From Streptomyces sp. NBC_01723 (GTDB taxonomy: Bacteria; Actinomycetota; Actinomycetes; Streptomycetales; Streptomycetaceae): a stretch of 64,000 nt of DNA. A program made the translations under genes and the position numbers. Under the pieces are notes generated by a model. The model saw only the letters and a list, made by a program, of their open reading frames with translations, searched no databases and was not told the DNA's origin. The stretch is taken from contig NZ_CP109171.1 in the NCBI RefSeq assembly GCF_036246005.1, positions 6,746,001-6,810,000 of the forward strand, read 5' to 3'. Of the stretch, positions 16,445 through 26,096 are shown one piece after another (the first letter of the stretch is position 1; each line of letters opens with the position of its first letter).

Positions 16445-19400
16445 ATGACCACCGCCCTGGACACGGGTACGTACGAGGTGCTGCGCGACCGCCTCACCGC
16501 GCAGGCGGCCGAGCTGTCCCGCCGCGCCGAGGCGCTGAACGCTCGTCGCGTCGAGGAGTTCGGCTCTCTCCGCCTGGAGCTGGCGGGCACGGAACAACTG
16601 CGCACCGAGTCGGCGTGCGTGCCGCGTGACCTCGTGTCCGTCGGTGACGTCCTGCTGTTCGGGTACAACACCGTCCCCGGCCTCGGGGCCGAAACCGGTG
16701 TGGGCGACGTGTTCGCGCTGCACGACCGGAACCTGAACCGGCTGCCCGACGACGCCGTGCCCGGCCTGCTCGACGATCCCGTCTTCGTCCGGGAGTTCAC
16801 CACCCTCCACCGGTACTTCCACCAGGCCCGGCTCCGCCGGCTGCGAAGGGTCGAGGACAAGGTGCTCGCCGTCTTCCGAACGGGCGAGAAGGCGGACGAC
16901 ATCCGGGTTCTGCGCTGGGCACTGTCCGGCGACGGCCGGGCGTCCTTCCTGGACGCGCGCGGTGACCGGGACCACGTCCTGCCGCCCGCGCACGACTTCG
17001 CGTGGACGGTGACGACCCGCGAAGACCACGTCCTGGGCCGGCACCCGCACGTCTCCATCGAGGGCGAGGTGTTCGTCGAGACGCTGGGCGGGACGCTCAC
17101 CGTCAAGACCGAGGACGACACCGAGACGGACGAGGGGGTGTACGCCGAGCCGGTCGCCGAGCCGCTGCAGTCACTCGCCGACGCGCACATCGCGTACGCG
17201 CGGGTGGGCGCCCTGATCCTGGTGGACGTCCTCCCGTACAAGGAGGACGTCCACCGCTACCTGGTGTTCAACACCCTCACCAGAGCCGTCGTCCGCCTCG
17301 ACGGCATCGGGCAGTCATGCCGCCGGCTGCCCGAGGACCAGGGCATCGTCTTCCCCGGCGGCTACTGCCTGGCCACCGGTACCCACCGGACGTTCGACGG
17401 CGTCGACACCGAGGGTCTGGAGTTCGAGCGGGCGGTCCGCTCCCCGAACGGCGAGGACGTCCTCTTCGCCTTCCACGCCCGCGTCTCGGGCCGCAGTCTC
17501 CTCCTGCCCTACAACGTCATCCGCAAGGAGGTCGCCGCCCCGCTGTCCTGCCACGGCCGGGCCCTGTTCGACGACGGCTCCCTCCTGGTCCTGCGAACGG
17601 CCGACGCCGAGCCGCAGCGCGTGCACCCCGTGCAGCGGTGGACCTCTCCGTACGTCTCCGACACCCACGCCGCCGCTCAGCCGGCCGGCACCGGCCCGCT
17701 CGCCCGCATCGGCAACGCCGACCTCGTGCGCGGCATCTCCGACTGCCTGTCCGTCGCCCGCGCGGTCACCGAGACCACCCCGACCGGCGAGGTGTACGAG
17801 GCGCTCCTGGCGGCCTGCGCACGGGTCGCGGACTCCCACCACTGGCTGGCCGAGGCGGACCTCGGTGCCCTGCACGAACCGCTCGCACAGGTGCGGGCCA
17901 CCGCCGAACAGGTGCTGACCGAGTTCGAGACGGTTCAGACGCTCACCCGGCAGGCAGCCGACGCGCTCACCGAGGCAACGGTACGCGTCGCCACCGTCGT
18001 ACGGCGCCTGCGCGGCGAGGCCCCGCGCGGCGCCGAGGCGTGGGTCGCGGGGCTCACCGAACTCCGGCAGGCGCAGGGACACCTGCTCACCCTCAAGGAC
18101 ATGCGGTACGCCGACACCGACCGCATCGACGAACTCGCCGCGGACGTCGAGCGAGACCTCGCCTCGTTCGGGCAGCGGGCCGTGACCCGCCTGGCGCACG
18201 AGGACGCCTTCGCCGACCACCGCGCCGGCATCGAGCAGCTCGTCGCCGACGCCGAGGCGATCACCACCGTGGCCGAGGCGGAGCCCGTCGCGGCCCGGCT
18301 CGACGAGCACGCCGGCAACCTGCGCACGGTGACCGACGTCGTCTCCGGTCTGGACATCGGTGACACCACCGTCCGCACGTCCGTCCTGGAGCGGATCGCC
18401 GAGGTCCTCGGTGGTGTCAACCGCGCCCGCGCCACGCTGGACGGCCGTCGCCGTGCCCTGCGGGACCGCGAGGGCCGGGCCGAGTTCACCGCGGAGTTCG
18501 CGCTGCTCGGCCAGGCGGTCACCGGTGCCCTCGCGGCGGCCGGCACCCCCGAGGACTGCGACGAACAGCTCGCCCGCCTGCTCGTGCGGGTGGAGGACCT
18601 GGAGTCCCGGTTCGCCGAGACCGACGACTTCCTGGCCGAACTGGCGGACAAGCGTGACGAGATCCACGAGGCGCTTTCCGCCCGTAAGCAGACTCTCGTC
18701 GACGCCCGTGCCCGCCGCGCCGAGCGCCTGGCCGAGTCGGCCGACCGGGTCCTGACCACGATCGTCCGCCGGGCGTCCTCGCTCGCCGACGCGGACGCCG
18801 TCACCACGTACTTCACCTCCGACCCGATGCCCGCCAAGGTCCGCCGCACGGCCGACGAGCTCCGCTCACTCGGCGACCAGGTCAGAGCGGAAGAGTTCGA
18901 CGGCCGCCTGAGGACCGCCCGGCAGCAGTCCCTGCGCGCGCTGCGCGACCGCACCGACCTGTACGCCGACGACGGCCGTACCGTCCGCCTGGGCGGCCAC
19001 CGTTTCGCGGTCAACACCCAGCCGCTGGACCTGACCCTCGTCCCGCAGGGCGATGGCCTGGCCTTCGCGTTGACGGGCACGGACTACCGCGCCCCGGTGA
19101 CCGCCCCCGACTCTGCTGCGACCCGCCCGTTCTGGGACCGCCCGCTGCCCTCGGAGTCGCCCGAGATCTACCGCGCCGAGCACCTGGCCGCCCGCCTGCT
19201 CGACGAGCACGGCCCGGCAGCCCTCGCGGCGGCCGAGGACCTGCCCGCCCTGGTCCGGCAGGCGGCTCAGGCGGCCTACGACGAGGGGTACGAGCGCGGT
19301 GTCCACGACCACGACGCGGCCCTGACCCTCGCCGCCCTCCTACGTCTGCACGAGGGCGCGGGCCTCCTGCGCCATGAGCCGGCCGCCCGCGCCGCCGCCC

Positions 19401-21322
19401 ACCTCTTCTGGGCGCACGGCACGACGGCCGTGGAGCGCGACGCCTGGACCCGCCGCGCCGTCTCCCTCGCCCGCGCCCGCGACACCTTCGGGCTCGCGTC
19501 CGCGATCGCCGATCTGGAGGCCGAACTCGCCGGCGTGATCGGCACCCGAGCGGCGGCCGCCTACCTCTTCGAGGAGCTGACGACCGGCCCCGACGGCTTC
19601 GTCCTCAGCGCGGGCACCCGGACCCTGCTCGACAAGTTCCGCCGCACGGTCGGCGACTCCGCCTACGACGACGACCTCACCGCCCTCCCCGACCCGGCCG
19701 CCCGCAGACAGCTCGTCGAGGCGTGGCTGACCTCGTACACCACCGCGACCGGCATCGCCCTCGCCCCGGGCGACCTGGCCGAGGCCGTGGCCGCCGAGCT
19801 GTGCCCCGCACTGCCCCGCTACGAGTCGGACGCCCCGCTGACCGAGACCGTCGAGGGCCTCCTCGGCGCCCACCCTCGCGTCCACGAGGGGACCCTGACC
19901 GTGCGCGTCGACGAACTCATCGCCCGCGCACGCGAGTTCCGCACGCGTGATGTCCCCGCCCACCGGGCGTACCAGCGCCGCCGCGCCACACTGGTGGCCG
20001 CCGAGCGCGAGCGCCTCCGCCTGGACGAGTTCAGGCCGCGTGTGCTGTCAGCGTTCGTGCGCAGCAGGCTCATCGACGAGGTCTACCTCCCCCTGATCGG
20101 CGACAGCCTCGCCAAACAGCTCGGCACCACGGGCGACACCAAGCGCACCGACACCGGCGGCCTGCTGCTGCTCATCTCCCCGCCGGGCTACGGCAAGACG
20201 ACCCTCGTGGAGTACGTCGCCGACCGGCTCGGCCTGCTGCTGGTGAAGGTCAACGGCCCGGCTCTGGGCCACACGGTGACCTCACTCGACCCCGCCGAGG
20301 CCCCCAACGCAACCGCCCGACGGGAGATCGAGAAGATCAACTTCGCGCTGGAGGCGGGCAACAACACCCTCCTCTACCTCGACGACATCCAGCACACCTC
20401 ACCCGAGCTGCTGCAGAAGTTCATCCCGCTGTGCGACGCCACCCGCCGCATCGAGGGCGTACGCGACGGAGAGCCGCGCACCCACGACCTGCGCGGCAAG
20501 CGCTTCGCGGTGTTCATGGCGGGCAACCCGTACACCGAGTCCGGCAGCCGCTTCCAGGTCCCCGACATGCTCGCCAACCGCGCCGACGTATGGAACCTCG
20601 GCGAAGTCCTCACCGGCAAGCAGGACGCCTTCGCCCTCAGCTTCGTCGAGAACGCGCTCACCGCCAACCCGGTCCTCGCCCCGCTCGCCGGCCGCGACCG
20701 CACCGACCTGGAACTGCTGATCCGGCTGGCCGCGGGAGACCCGGCGGCGCGCGCCGACCGGCTGACCCACCCGTACGCACCCGCCGAAGTGGACCGCATC
20801 ACCGCGGTCCTGCGCCATCTGCTCACCGCCCGCGAGACCGTCCTCGCGGTCAACGCCGCGTACATCGCCTCGGCCGCCCAGTCGGACACCGCCCGGACCG
20901 AGCCGCCGTTCCGGCTCCAGGGCTCCTACCGCAACATGAACAAGATCGCCCAGCGCGTCCAGCCGGTCATGAACGACGCCGAGCTGTCCGCCCTGATCGA
21001 CGACCACTACACGGCGGAGGCCCAGACCCTCGCCACCGGCGCCGAGGCCAACTTGCTGAAGCTGGCCGAGCTACGGGGCACGCCGACCGCCGCCCAGGCC
21101 GGTCGCTGGGCGGAGCTGAAGGCGGCATACGTCCGCACCCAGACCCTCGGCGGGCCTGAGAGCGACCCGCTCACCCGCGCCGTCGCCGCCCTCGGCCTGC
21201 TGGCCGACCGGGTAGCGGCCGTCGAGTCGGCGATCAACCGCGCCGTCGACCCGCGCCACCTCATCGCCAACCCGGCGCCCCGGCACGCCGCCCGCCCGAC
21301 GCGGGGGCCCGGAGAGGAGTGA
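16445..21322 (+). CDS. Giant AAA ATPase with DUF3686-like region
   Basis: A 1,625-residue protein. ATG 16445 is preferred to an earlier in-frame codon inside the hairpin. The N-terminal third (DLVSVGDVLLFGYNTVPGLG, GDVFALHDRNLNRLPDDAVP) resembles DUF3686, often annotated as a DNA-repair ATPase. Residues about 480-850 are helical and coiled. The AAA core has Walker A SPPGYGKTT with Lys1251, Walker B LLYLDDIQ with Asp1313-Asp1314, and a sensor-1-like FMAGNPYTESG. There is no membrane segment. It follows the flotillin gene, so it may be recruited to membrane assemblies. The DNA-repair label comes from family annotation and nothing here proves it. Confidence 0.85.
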   Translation: MTTALDTGTYEVLRDRLTAQAAELSRRAEALNARRVEEFGSLRLELAGTEQLRTESACVPRDLVSVGDVLLFGYNTVPGLGAETGVGDVFALHDRNLNRLPDDAVPGLLDDPVFVREFTTLHRYFHQARLRRLRRVEDKVLAVFRTGEKADDIRVLRWALSGDGRASFLDARGDRDHVLPPAHDFAWTVTTREDHVLGRHPHVSIEGEVFVETLGGTLTVKTEDDTETDEGVYAEPVAEPLQSLADAHIAYARVGALILVDVLPYKEDVHRYLVFNTLTRAVVRLDGIGQSCRRLPEDQGIVFPGGYCLATGTHRTFDGVDTEGLEFERAVRSPNGEDVLFAFHARVSGRSLLLPYNVIRKEVAAPLSCHGRALFDDGSLLVLRTADAEPQRVHPVQRWTSPYVSDTHAAAQPAGTGPLARIGNADLVRGISDCLSVARAVTETTPTGEVYEALLAACARVADSHHWLAEADLGALHEPLAQVRATAEQVLTEFETVQTLTRQAADALTEATVRVATVVRRLRGEAPRGAEAWVAGLTELRQAQGHLLTLKDMRYADTDRIDELAADVERDLASFGQRAVTRLAHEDAFADHRAGIEQLVADAEAITTVAEAEPVAARLDEHAGNLRTVTDVVSGLDIGDTTVRTSVLERIAEVLGGVNRARATLDGRRRALRDREGRAEFTAEFALLGQAVTGALAAAGTPEDCDEQLARLLVRVEDLESRFAETDDFLAELADKRDEIHEALSARKQTLVDARARRAERLAESADRVLTTIVRRASSLADADAVTTYFTSDPMPAKVRRTADELRSLGDQVRAEEFDGRLRTARQQSLRALRDRTDLYADDGRTVRLGGHRFAVNTQPLDLTLVPQGDGLAFALTGTDYRAPVTAPDSAATRPFWDRPLPSESPEIYRAEHLAARLLDEHGPAALAAAEDLPALVRQAAQAAYDEGYERGVHDHDAALTLAALLRLHEGAGLLRHEPAARAAAHLFWAHGTTAVERDAWTRRAVSLARARDTFGLASAIADLEAELAGVIGTRAAAAYLFEELTTGPDGFVLSAGTRTLLDKFRRTVGDSAYDDDLTALPDPAARRQLVEAWLTSYTTATGIALAPGDLAEAVAAELCPALPRYESDAPLTETVEGLLGAHPRVHEGTLTVRVDELIARAREFRTRDVPAHRAYQRRRATLVAAERERLRLDEFRPRVLSAFVRSRLIDEVYLPLIGDSLAKQLGTTGDTKRTDTGGLLLLISPPGYGKTTLVEYVADRLGLLLVKVNGPALGHTVTSLDPAEAPNATARREIEKINFALEAGNNTLLYLDDIQHTSPELLQKFIPLCDATRRIEGVRDGEPRTHDLRGKRFAVFMAGNPYTESGSRFQVPDMLANRADVWNLGEVLTGKQDAFALSFVENALTANPVLAPLAGRDRTDLELLIRLAAGDPAARADRLTHPYAPAEVDRITAVLRHLLTARETVLAVNAAYIASAAQSDTARTEPPFRLQGSYRNMNKIAQRVQPVMNDAELSALIDDHYTAEAQTLATGAEANLLKLAELRGTPTAAQAGRWAELKAAYVRTQTLGGPESDPLTRAVAALGLLADRVAAVESAINRAVDPRHLIANPAPRHAARPTRGPGEE

Positions 21323-21498
21323 GGAGGGCCATCCACCACGATGGTGGAGTGCCGGAACCCGGCAACATACAGCGGACGGCGGCTGCCCATCAGGCACGTG
21401 TCAGGGACGCGTAAGGGACGTGTAGTGTCCGTCGCGGAGTGCCGGGAAGCCTGGTCGGCGACAGGGAACAGCTGTCTTCTCGATCGGGGTTGGTCTTC

Positions 21499-22752
21499 GT
21501 GGTACTCGTCGCGGTCTTCGGCGCGGCTCTGCTCGTCGCGGTTCTGCTCTCCGGACTCGCGGCACGGACCGTGCTGTCCACCTCCTTGCTCTTCCTCGTC
21601 GGCGGTGCGCTCGTCAGCGACGGTTTCCTCGGGCTCATTCACATCACGCCGGACAGCGACATCGTCGCGGTCACCGCCGACTTGGCGCTGTTCGCGGTGC
21701 TGTTCACCGATGGCATGCACGTCTCCTTCCCGAAGTTGAGGGAGAACTGGAAGAATCCGGCCCGTGCTCTCGGCCTCGGCATGCCGCTCGCCTTCGTCGG
21801 TATGGCGCTGATCACCCACTACCTGGTCGGGCTGGACTGGACGACTTCCTTCCTGGTGGGAGCTGTACTGGCTCCCACGGACCCGGTGTTCGCCTCGGCG
21901 ATCGTGGGCCGCAGGGAAGTGCCCGCCAAGTTGCGGCAGTTGCTGAACGTGGAGAGCGGCATCAACGACGGGCTCGCCCTGCCGGTGGTTCTCGTCCTCA
22001 TCGCTGCCGCGGGCCCGACCAGTGGGCACGCGGAGGCGTCCTTCGGGAAGATCGCCCTCGAACTCGGGCTCGGACTTGCCTTCGGTGTAGTGCTGCCCCT
22101 GCTGGTGAACGGGCTCGTACGGTTTCCGCTGCTGGGGGCGGAGCCCAGGCTGCAGCCGCTGCTGCCGCTGGCCACCGGCGTCGTTCTGTACGCCGCGTGC
22201 CACCTGACCCATGCCAACCCGTACCTGGCCGCCTTCTCCGCGGGCGCGGTTCTCACGGCGGTGTCACCGGAGGCGAAGACGGCCTTCGAACCGCTGGGTG
22301 AGGCGCTCGCGGAGCTGGCCAAGTTCGCCGCCCTGCTGGTCTTCGGTGCGCTGCTGACGCCCCAGCTCTTCGCCGACCTGTCCTGGACCGGCTATGCGGC
22401 CGTCGTTCTGGCGATCGTGCTGGTGCGTCCCGCGTCGATGCTGGTCTCACTCGTCGGCACGCGGTTCAACCGGCGGGAGAAGCTGGTCGCCGCGTGGTTC
22501 GGTCCCAAGGGGTTCGCGTCGGTGGTCTACGGGCTTCTCGTGCTGCAGGCCGGCATCCCTCAGGGGGAGCAGGCGTACACCCTCATCGCCGTCTGCATCG
22601 CCTTCTCGATCATCGCCCACAGCAGCACTGACGTGCCGATCGCCAGGATCTTCGACGTGGAGGACTTGACGGGCATTCCCGAGCCGGCGAGCACGGTGAG
22701 CACACAGTCCCGGGTCCCGGGCCGGGAGGACGAACCTGTCCGCACCACGTGA
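21499..22752 (+). CDS. CPA1-type Na+(K+)/H+ antiporter
   Basis: A membrane protein of about 417 residues with 11-13 hydrophobic segments. The ion-binding signature of the CPA1/NhaP family is visible: GAVLAPTDPVFASAIVG and LLNVESGINDGLALPVVL. GTG 21499 is chosen because CGGGG lies about 10 bp upstream and it starts at the first membrane helix; an in-frame GTG at 21439 lacks a ribosome-binding site. The protein would exchange cytoplasmic cations for protons in pH or salt homeostasis. It converges on the AGCS gene with a shared terminator. Confidence 0.88.
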   Translation: MVLVAVFGAALLVAVLLSGLAARTVLSTSLLFLVGGALVSDGFLGLIHITPDSDIVAVTADLALFAVLFTDGMHVSFPKLRENWKNPARALGLGMPLAFVGMALITHYLVGLDWTTSFLVGAVLAPTDPVFASAIVGRREVPAKLRQLLNVESGINDGLALPVVLVLIAAAGPTSGHAEASFGKIALELGLGLAFGVVLPLLVNGLVRFPLLGAEPRLQPLLPLATGVVLYAACHLTHANPYLAAFSAGAVLTAVSPEAKTAFEPLGEALAELAKFAALLVFGALLTPQLFADLSWTGYAAVVLAIVLVRPASMLVSLVGTRFNRREKLVAAWFGPKGFASVVYGLLVLQAGIPQGEQAYTLIAVCIAFSIIAHSSTDVPIARIFDVEDLTGIPEPASTVSTQSRVPGREDEPVRTT

Positions 22753-22804
22753 ACGCCTCGTTCGGCCGCGACACAGTTCCGGGAGACGGCCGGGGCACGG
22801 CGAA

Positions 22805-22845
22805 CGGGCCCGTGCTCACCAAGGCGCGAGGTGAGTACGGGCCCG
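22805..22845. terminator. Bidirectional terminator hairpin
   Basis: Long hairpin with arms CGGGCCCGTGCTCACC (22805-22820) and GGTGAGTACGGGCCCG (22830-22845), complementary except for one position, with a 9-base loop. It lies between the convergent antiporter and AGCS genes and could stop transcription from both sides. Confidence 0.75.
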
Positions 22846-22873
22846 CTCAAGGAGCCGGTCCGCGTGAGGCGGG

Positions 22874-24394
22874 TCAGACGGTGGTCTTCGCCGGCTCCTG
22901 GTCTTCGTCGTCTCCGGTGCTCGCACCGGCGTTCCGGGTGCGGACGTAATCCAGGAAGGTGTTGAGTTCGCGCTTGACGACGGGGGCGAGGAGGTAGAGG
23001 CCGATGATGTTGATGACGGCGAGGGAGAAGAGGACCGCGTCGGCCAGGTCGATCAGCGTCTGCAGGGTCAGCAGCGAGCCCGCGACGGCGAAGACGGTGT
23101 AGACGACCTTGTAGGTGATCTCGCTGGTCCGGCTGCGGCCGAAGAGGTACGTCCACGCCTTGAGGCCGTAGTAGCCCCAGGTCAGCACCGTGGAGATCGC
23201 GAACAGCAGCACCGCGACGGTGAGGATGTACGGGAACCAGGGCAGGACCGTCTCGAAGGCGTCCGAGGTGATCGTGACACCGCCGATGTCGTCGCCCAGG
23301 CTGGCCGGGTTGGCGATGACGATGGTCAGCGCGGTCATCGTGCAGATGACCACCGTGTCGATGAACGGCTCCAGCAGCGCGACCAGGCCCTCACTGGCGG
23401 GGTGCTTGGTCTTGACCGCGGAGTGGGCGATCGGGGCGGAGCCGAGACCGGCCTCGTTGGAGAAGGCGGCCCGCTTGAAGCCGATGATCAGCGCGCCGAG
23501 GACACCGCCGGCGACTCCTTCGGGGTTGAACGCGCCCTCGACGATCGAGGCGACGGCGTCCGGGACGGCGGTCACGTTGACCAGGATCACGATCAGGCAG
23601 GCGACGATGTAGATGCCGGCCATGGCCGGGACGAGCCTGCTGGTGACGTTGGCGATGGAGCGGATGCCGCCGAGGAGCACGATGCCGACGATCGCGGCGA
23701 TCAGGATGCCGAAGAACAGGGCACCGGCGGAGGAGCCGAGCGCGCCGTCCTCGCCGCCGGCGACCGAGACCAGCTGTGCGTAGGACTGGTTGACCTGGAA
23801 GAGGTTGCCGCCGAACAGGCCGAAGAAAAGGATCATGAAGGAGGCGAGGACCGCGAGGACCTTGCCGAGCGTCTTGCCGTTCCTGCCGAAGCGCTCGGCA
23901 AGGCCCTTGGGGAGGTAGTGCATGGGGCCGCCGGAGACGGTGCCGTCGGGGTGCACTTCGCGGTACTTCACGCCGAGGGTGACCTCGACGAACTTGGTGG
24001 CCATGCCGAGCAGGCCGCACAGGATCATCCAGAAGGTGGCGCCGGGGCCGCCGATGGAGACGGCGACGGCCACACCGGCGATGTTGCCGAGGCCGACGGT
24101 GCCGGAGACGGCGGCGGTCAGGGCCTGGAAGTGGTTGACCTCGCCGGTCGAGCCCTTCTCGTCGTACTTGCCCCGCACCACGTCGACGGCGAGCTTGAAC
24201 TTGCGGAGCTGGACGAAGCCGAACCAGCCGGTGAAGACCAGGCCGGCGACGACGAGCCAGGCGACGATGAGGGGGAGGTCGGTGCCGCCGACGGGGACGG
24301 CGTAGAAGACGACTTCTCCCAGCCACTTGGCTATGGGTTCGAAGAAGCCGCTGACGGCTTCGTCGACGGACTGGGTGACGGAGTCGAGTGACAC
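22874..24394 (-). CDS. AGCS-family sodium:amino-acid (alanine/glycine) symporter
   Basis: A 506-residue membrane protein. Family signatures are GTVGLGNIAGVAVAVSIGGP near the N-terminus, MHYLPKGLAERFG, and FSNEAGLGSAPIAHSAV. It should import alanine or glycine with Na+. The GTG at 24394 (VSLDSVTQS) has GAGG at proper distance and gives family length; a longer reading to 24550 would add a hydrophilic, proline-rich extension. The ruined regulator upstream at 24793-25541 may once have controlled it. Confidence 0.9.
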   Translation of the reverse strand: MSLDSVTQSVDEAVSGFFEPIAKWLGEVVFYAVPVGGTDLPLIVAWLVVAGLVFTGWFGFVQLRKFKLAVDVVRGKYDEKGSTGEVNHFQALTAAVSGTVGLGNIAGVAVAVSIGGPGATFWMILCGLLGMATKFVEVTLGVKYREVHPDGTVSGGPMHYLPKGLAERFGRNGKTLGKVLAVLASFMILFFGLFGGNLFQVNQSYAQLVSVAGGEDGALGSSAGALFFGILIAAIVGIVLLGGIRSIANVTSRLVPAMAGIYIVACLIVILVNVTAVPDAVASIVEGAFNPEGVAGGVLGALIIGFKRAAFSNEAGLGSAPIAHSAVKTKHPASEGLVALLEPFIDTVVICTMTALTIVIANPASLGDDIGGVTITSDAFETVLPWFPYILTVAVLLFAISTVLTWGYYGLKAWTYLFGRSRTSEITYKVVYTVFAVAGSLLTLQTLIDLADAVLFSLAVINIIGLYLLAPVVKRELNTFLDYVRTRNAGASTGDDEDQEPAKTTV

Positions 24395-24792
24395 GGTGGT
24401 TACCTCGGTGACGCTGGTCGGGCGGGGTGGGGTGTCTCGCCTGGTTGAGCGGTCTCTGGGCGAACGTCGTTGTCCGGTGAGCGGACCCGGGGGCACGGAG
24501 CGGTGTCGGACGGTGACCGGGCCGGGCGGGAGCGGTGAACAGGTCGACAACAGGTCGGCTCTTCACGGGCGGCCGGCCGACCGAGCCACCTGCGGAGTTG
24601 CGCTGTTGTACCACGTCTTTGCCAGAGTTTTAGTGACGTATCTCACGTAACGGCTCGTGACCGAGAGAAGTCCCAGCAGGTGAGACCCGACCGTTATCCG
24701 GACAGGGAAGTGTGCCCTGTGCACCTATGTGGGCGAGGTCGAGTGGGGCAGCCGTGTGGCACCGACGACGGTTGAGGTCTGCCGTAAAGGGT

Positions 24793-25541
24793 TCAGCCTT
24801 CTGGCGCGGGCCAGTCCAGGAGGCGGGCGCCGATGGTGGCGGTCTGCGACATGTAGCGGTGGGCCGGATCGGTGGGGGGCGGGACCCGTGAGGTGGTGGA
24901 TGCGCTCCAGCCGGTATGTGAGGGCCCGTACGCTCAGCGACAGACGGCGCGCCGCCTCCGCGGCGACGCAGCCTGAGCCGAAGGACGCGGTGAGGGTTTC
25001 CAGGAGGGGCCCGGCACCGCCGCGGGCGGTGGTGAGCGGGCCGAGTGTGTCGTGGACGAGGTCGGCCATGGCCTGGCGGTCACGGGTCGGGACGGGGTGG
25101 ACGAGGAGGTCGGCGGCGCGCAGTACCGGGTCGTCGAGCCCGAGCCTGCCGGCCAGTTCCAGGGCGTTGAGTGCCTCCTCGTAGGACTGGGCGACGCCGC
25201 CGGGGCCGGGGTGGGAGCGGCCGATGGCGACTTGGCCGCCATCGGTGGCGGCGTGCGCCCGCCTGGCGAAGTAGGGCAGCACCTCGTCCTCGTTGCCCGG
25301 GGCGATGCACAGGAGCCGGCCGTCCTTGGTGGTGAGCCAGACGTTGCGGTTCCCGAACCGTGTCATCAGCGTCTGTTCCACGTGACGCGGGACACCGGAT
25401 CCCTCCAGCCCGTGCCCGGCCTCCGCTGCCCGTTTCGCCGAGCGCGCGTCCGGAGTCGAGTTCGTCCCGGGTCGGCCGACGCCCGGTGGAGGCGGCCTCC
25501 GTCAGGATCTGTTCAAAGCCGACCAGTCACTCGACGGTCAT
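24793..25541 (-). pseudogene. PucR/CdaR-type regulator, ruined by stop, deletion and frameshifts
   Basis: The remains of a PucR-like regulator are visible in pieces. An ATG at 25541 with a good AGGGAG site is followed at codon 5 by an in-frame TGA; beyond it GFEQILTEAASTGRRPTRD ELDSGRALGE matches the N-terminal part of the family. Then a frameshift (AAEAGHGL), a large internal deletion, and a long block with LTTKDGRLLCIAPG, QVAIGRSHPGPGG and LSLSVRALTYRLERIHHLTG (HTH_30). A frameshift in a C-run near 24865 changes the end; in the other frame it reads DPAHRYMSQTATIGARLLDW to a stop at 24793, the normal C-terminus. About 750 bp remain of the usual ~1.2 kb. Confidence 0.8.
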
Positions 25542-25694
25542 CTCCCTGCCTCCCACCGCCCCCTGAGCAGTCGTGTGCTCGCGGTGCACTTCCCGTCCGC
25601 GCCATGTCCCGCCGGAGCTCGGCGAACAGCGGTGAGGTGTCGGTCCAGGGCTTGATGGGCTGGACCGGCAGTGCGTGCGAATCCTGGAGCCGCT

Positions 25695-26090
25695 CTACGC
25701 CGCCTCCGCCGACGGCGAGGAGGGGGGAGCCGGAGTCGGTGACTCGACAACGGCACTGGACGTCTGGGGCGGCGAGGTGCTCTCGGGTCCTGTGGGCAGG
25801 CCCGGGGGCTCTTCGGGAAGGCAGGAGAAGAGTCCTATGAGAACGGCCAGCGCGGCCGCGCCTGCCAGGAGGCGCCCGAGGCGATGTATTCGCCCGCGGG
25901 TGTCAAGGTGGCGCCATGGGGGTTCTGCCAGTGCGTCGTCGCAGTTCCAGACGTCGCCCACGTGGCTCTTCGTCTCCGGATGCCCTGTCCGTTCCCGGGC
26001 TGACGGCTCTCTCGGCGCTGACCGGGCGATGGCTTCCTCGCTGTCCGTGAGGAAGCGTGTCCACAGCGAGTCAGGGGTGGGGTTCGGCAC
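25695..26090 (-). CDS. Small single-pass membrane protein, unknown function
   Basis: A 131-residue protein. Residues 1-70 are hydrophilic with acidic N-terminal helix residues (LWTRFLTDSEEAIARS), about 70-92 a membrane segment (LLAGAAALAVLIGLFSCL), then a Pro/Ser/Thr-rich tail of 40 residues. The tail would be extracytoplasmic if the N-terminus is inside. Its start lies 6 bp after the stop of the F420-type oxidoreductase on the same strand, so they may form an operon. I do not recognise the family. Confidence 0.55.
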   Translation of the reverse strand: MPNPTPDSLWTRFLTDSEEAIARSAPREPSARERTGHPETKSHVGDVWNCDDALAEPPWRHLDTRGRIHRLGRLLAGAAALAVLIGLFSCLPEEPPGLPTGPESTSPPQTSSAVVESPTPAPPSSPSAEAA

Positions 26091-26096
26091 TGTCGC

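Noticed and set aside
14048..17050. 1,000-codon open frame on the minus strand
   Set aside because: It is antisense to the flotillin gene; its Leu/Arg/Gly-rich sequence mirrors the coiled-coil codons and has no family motif.
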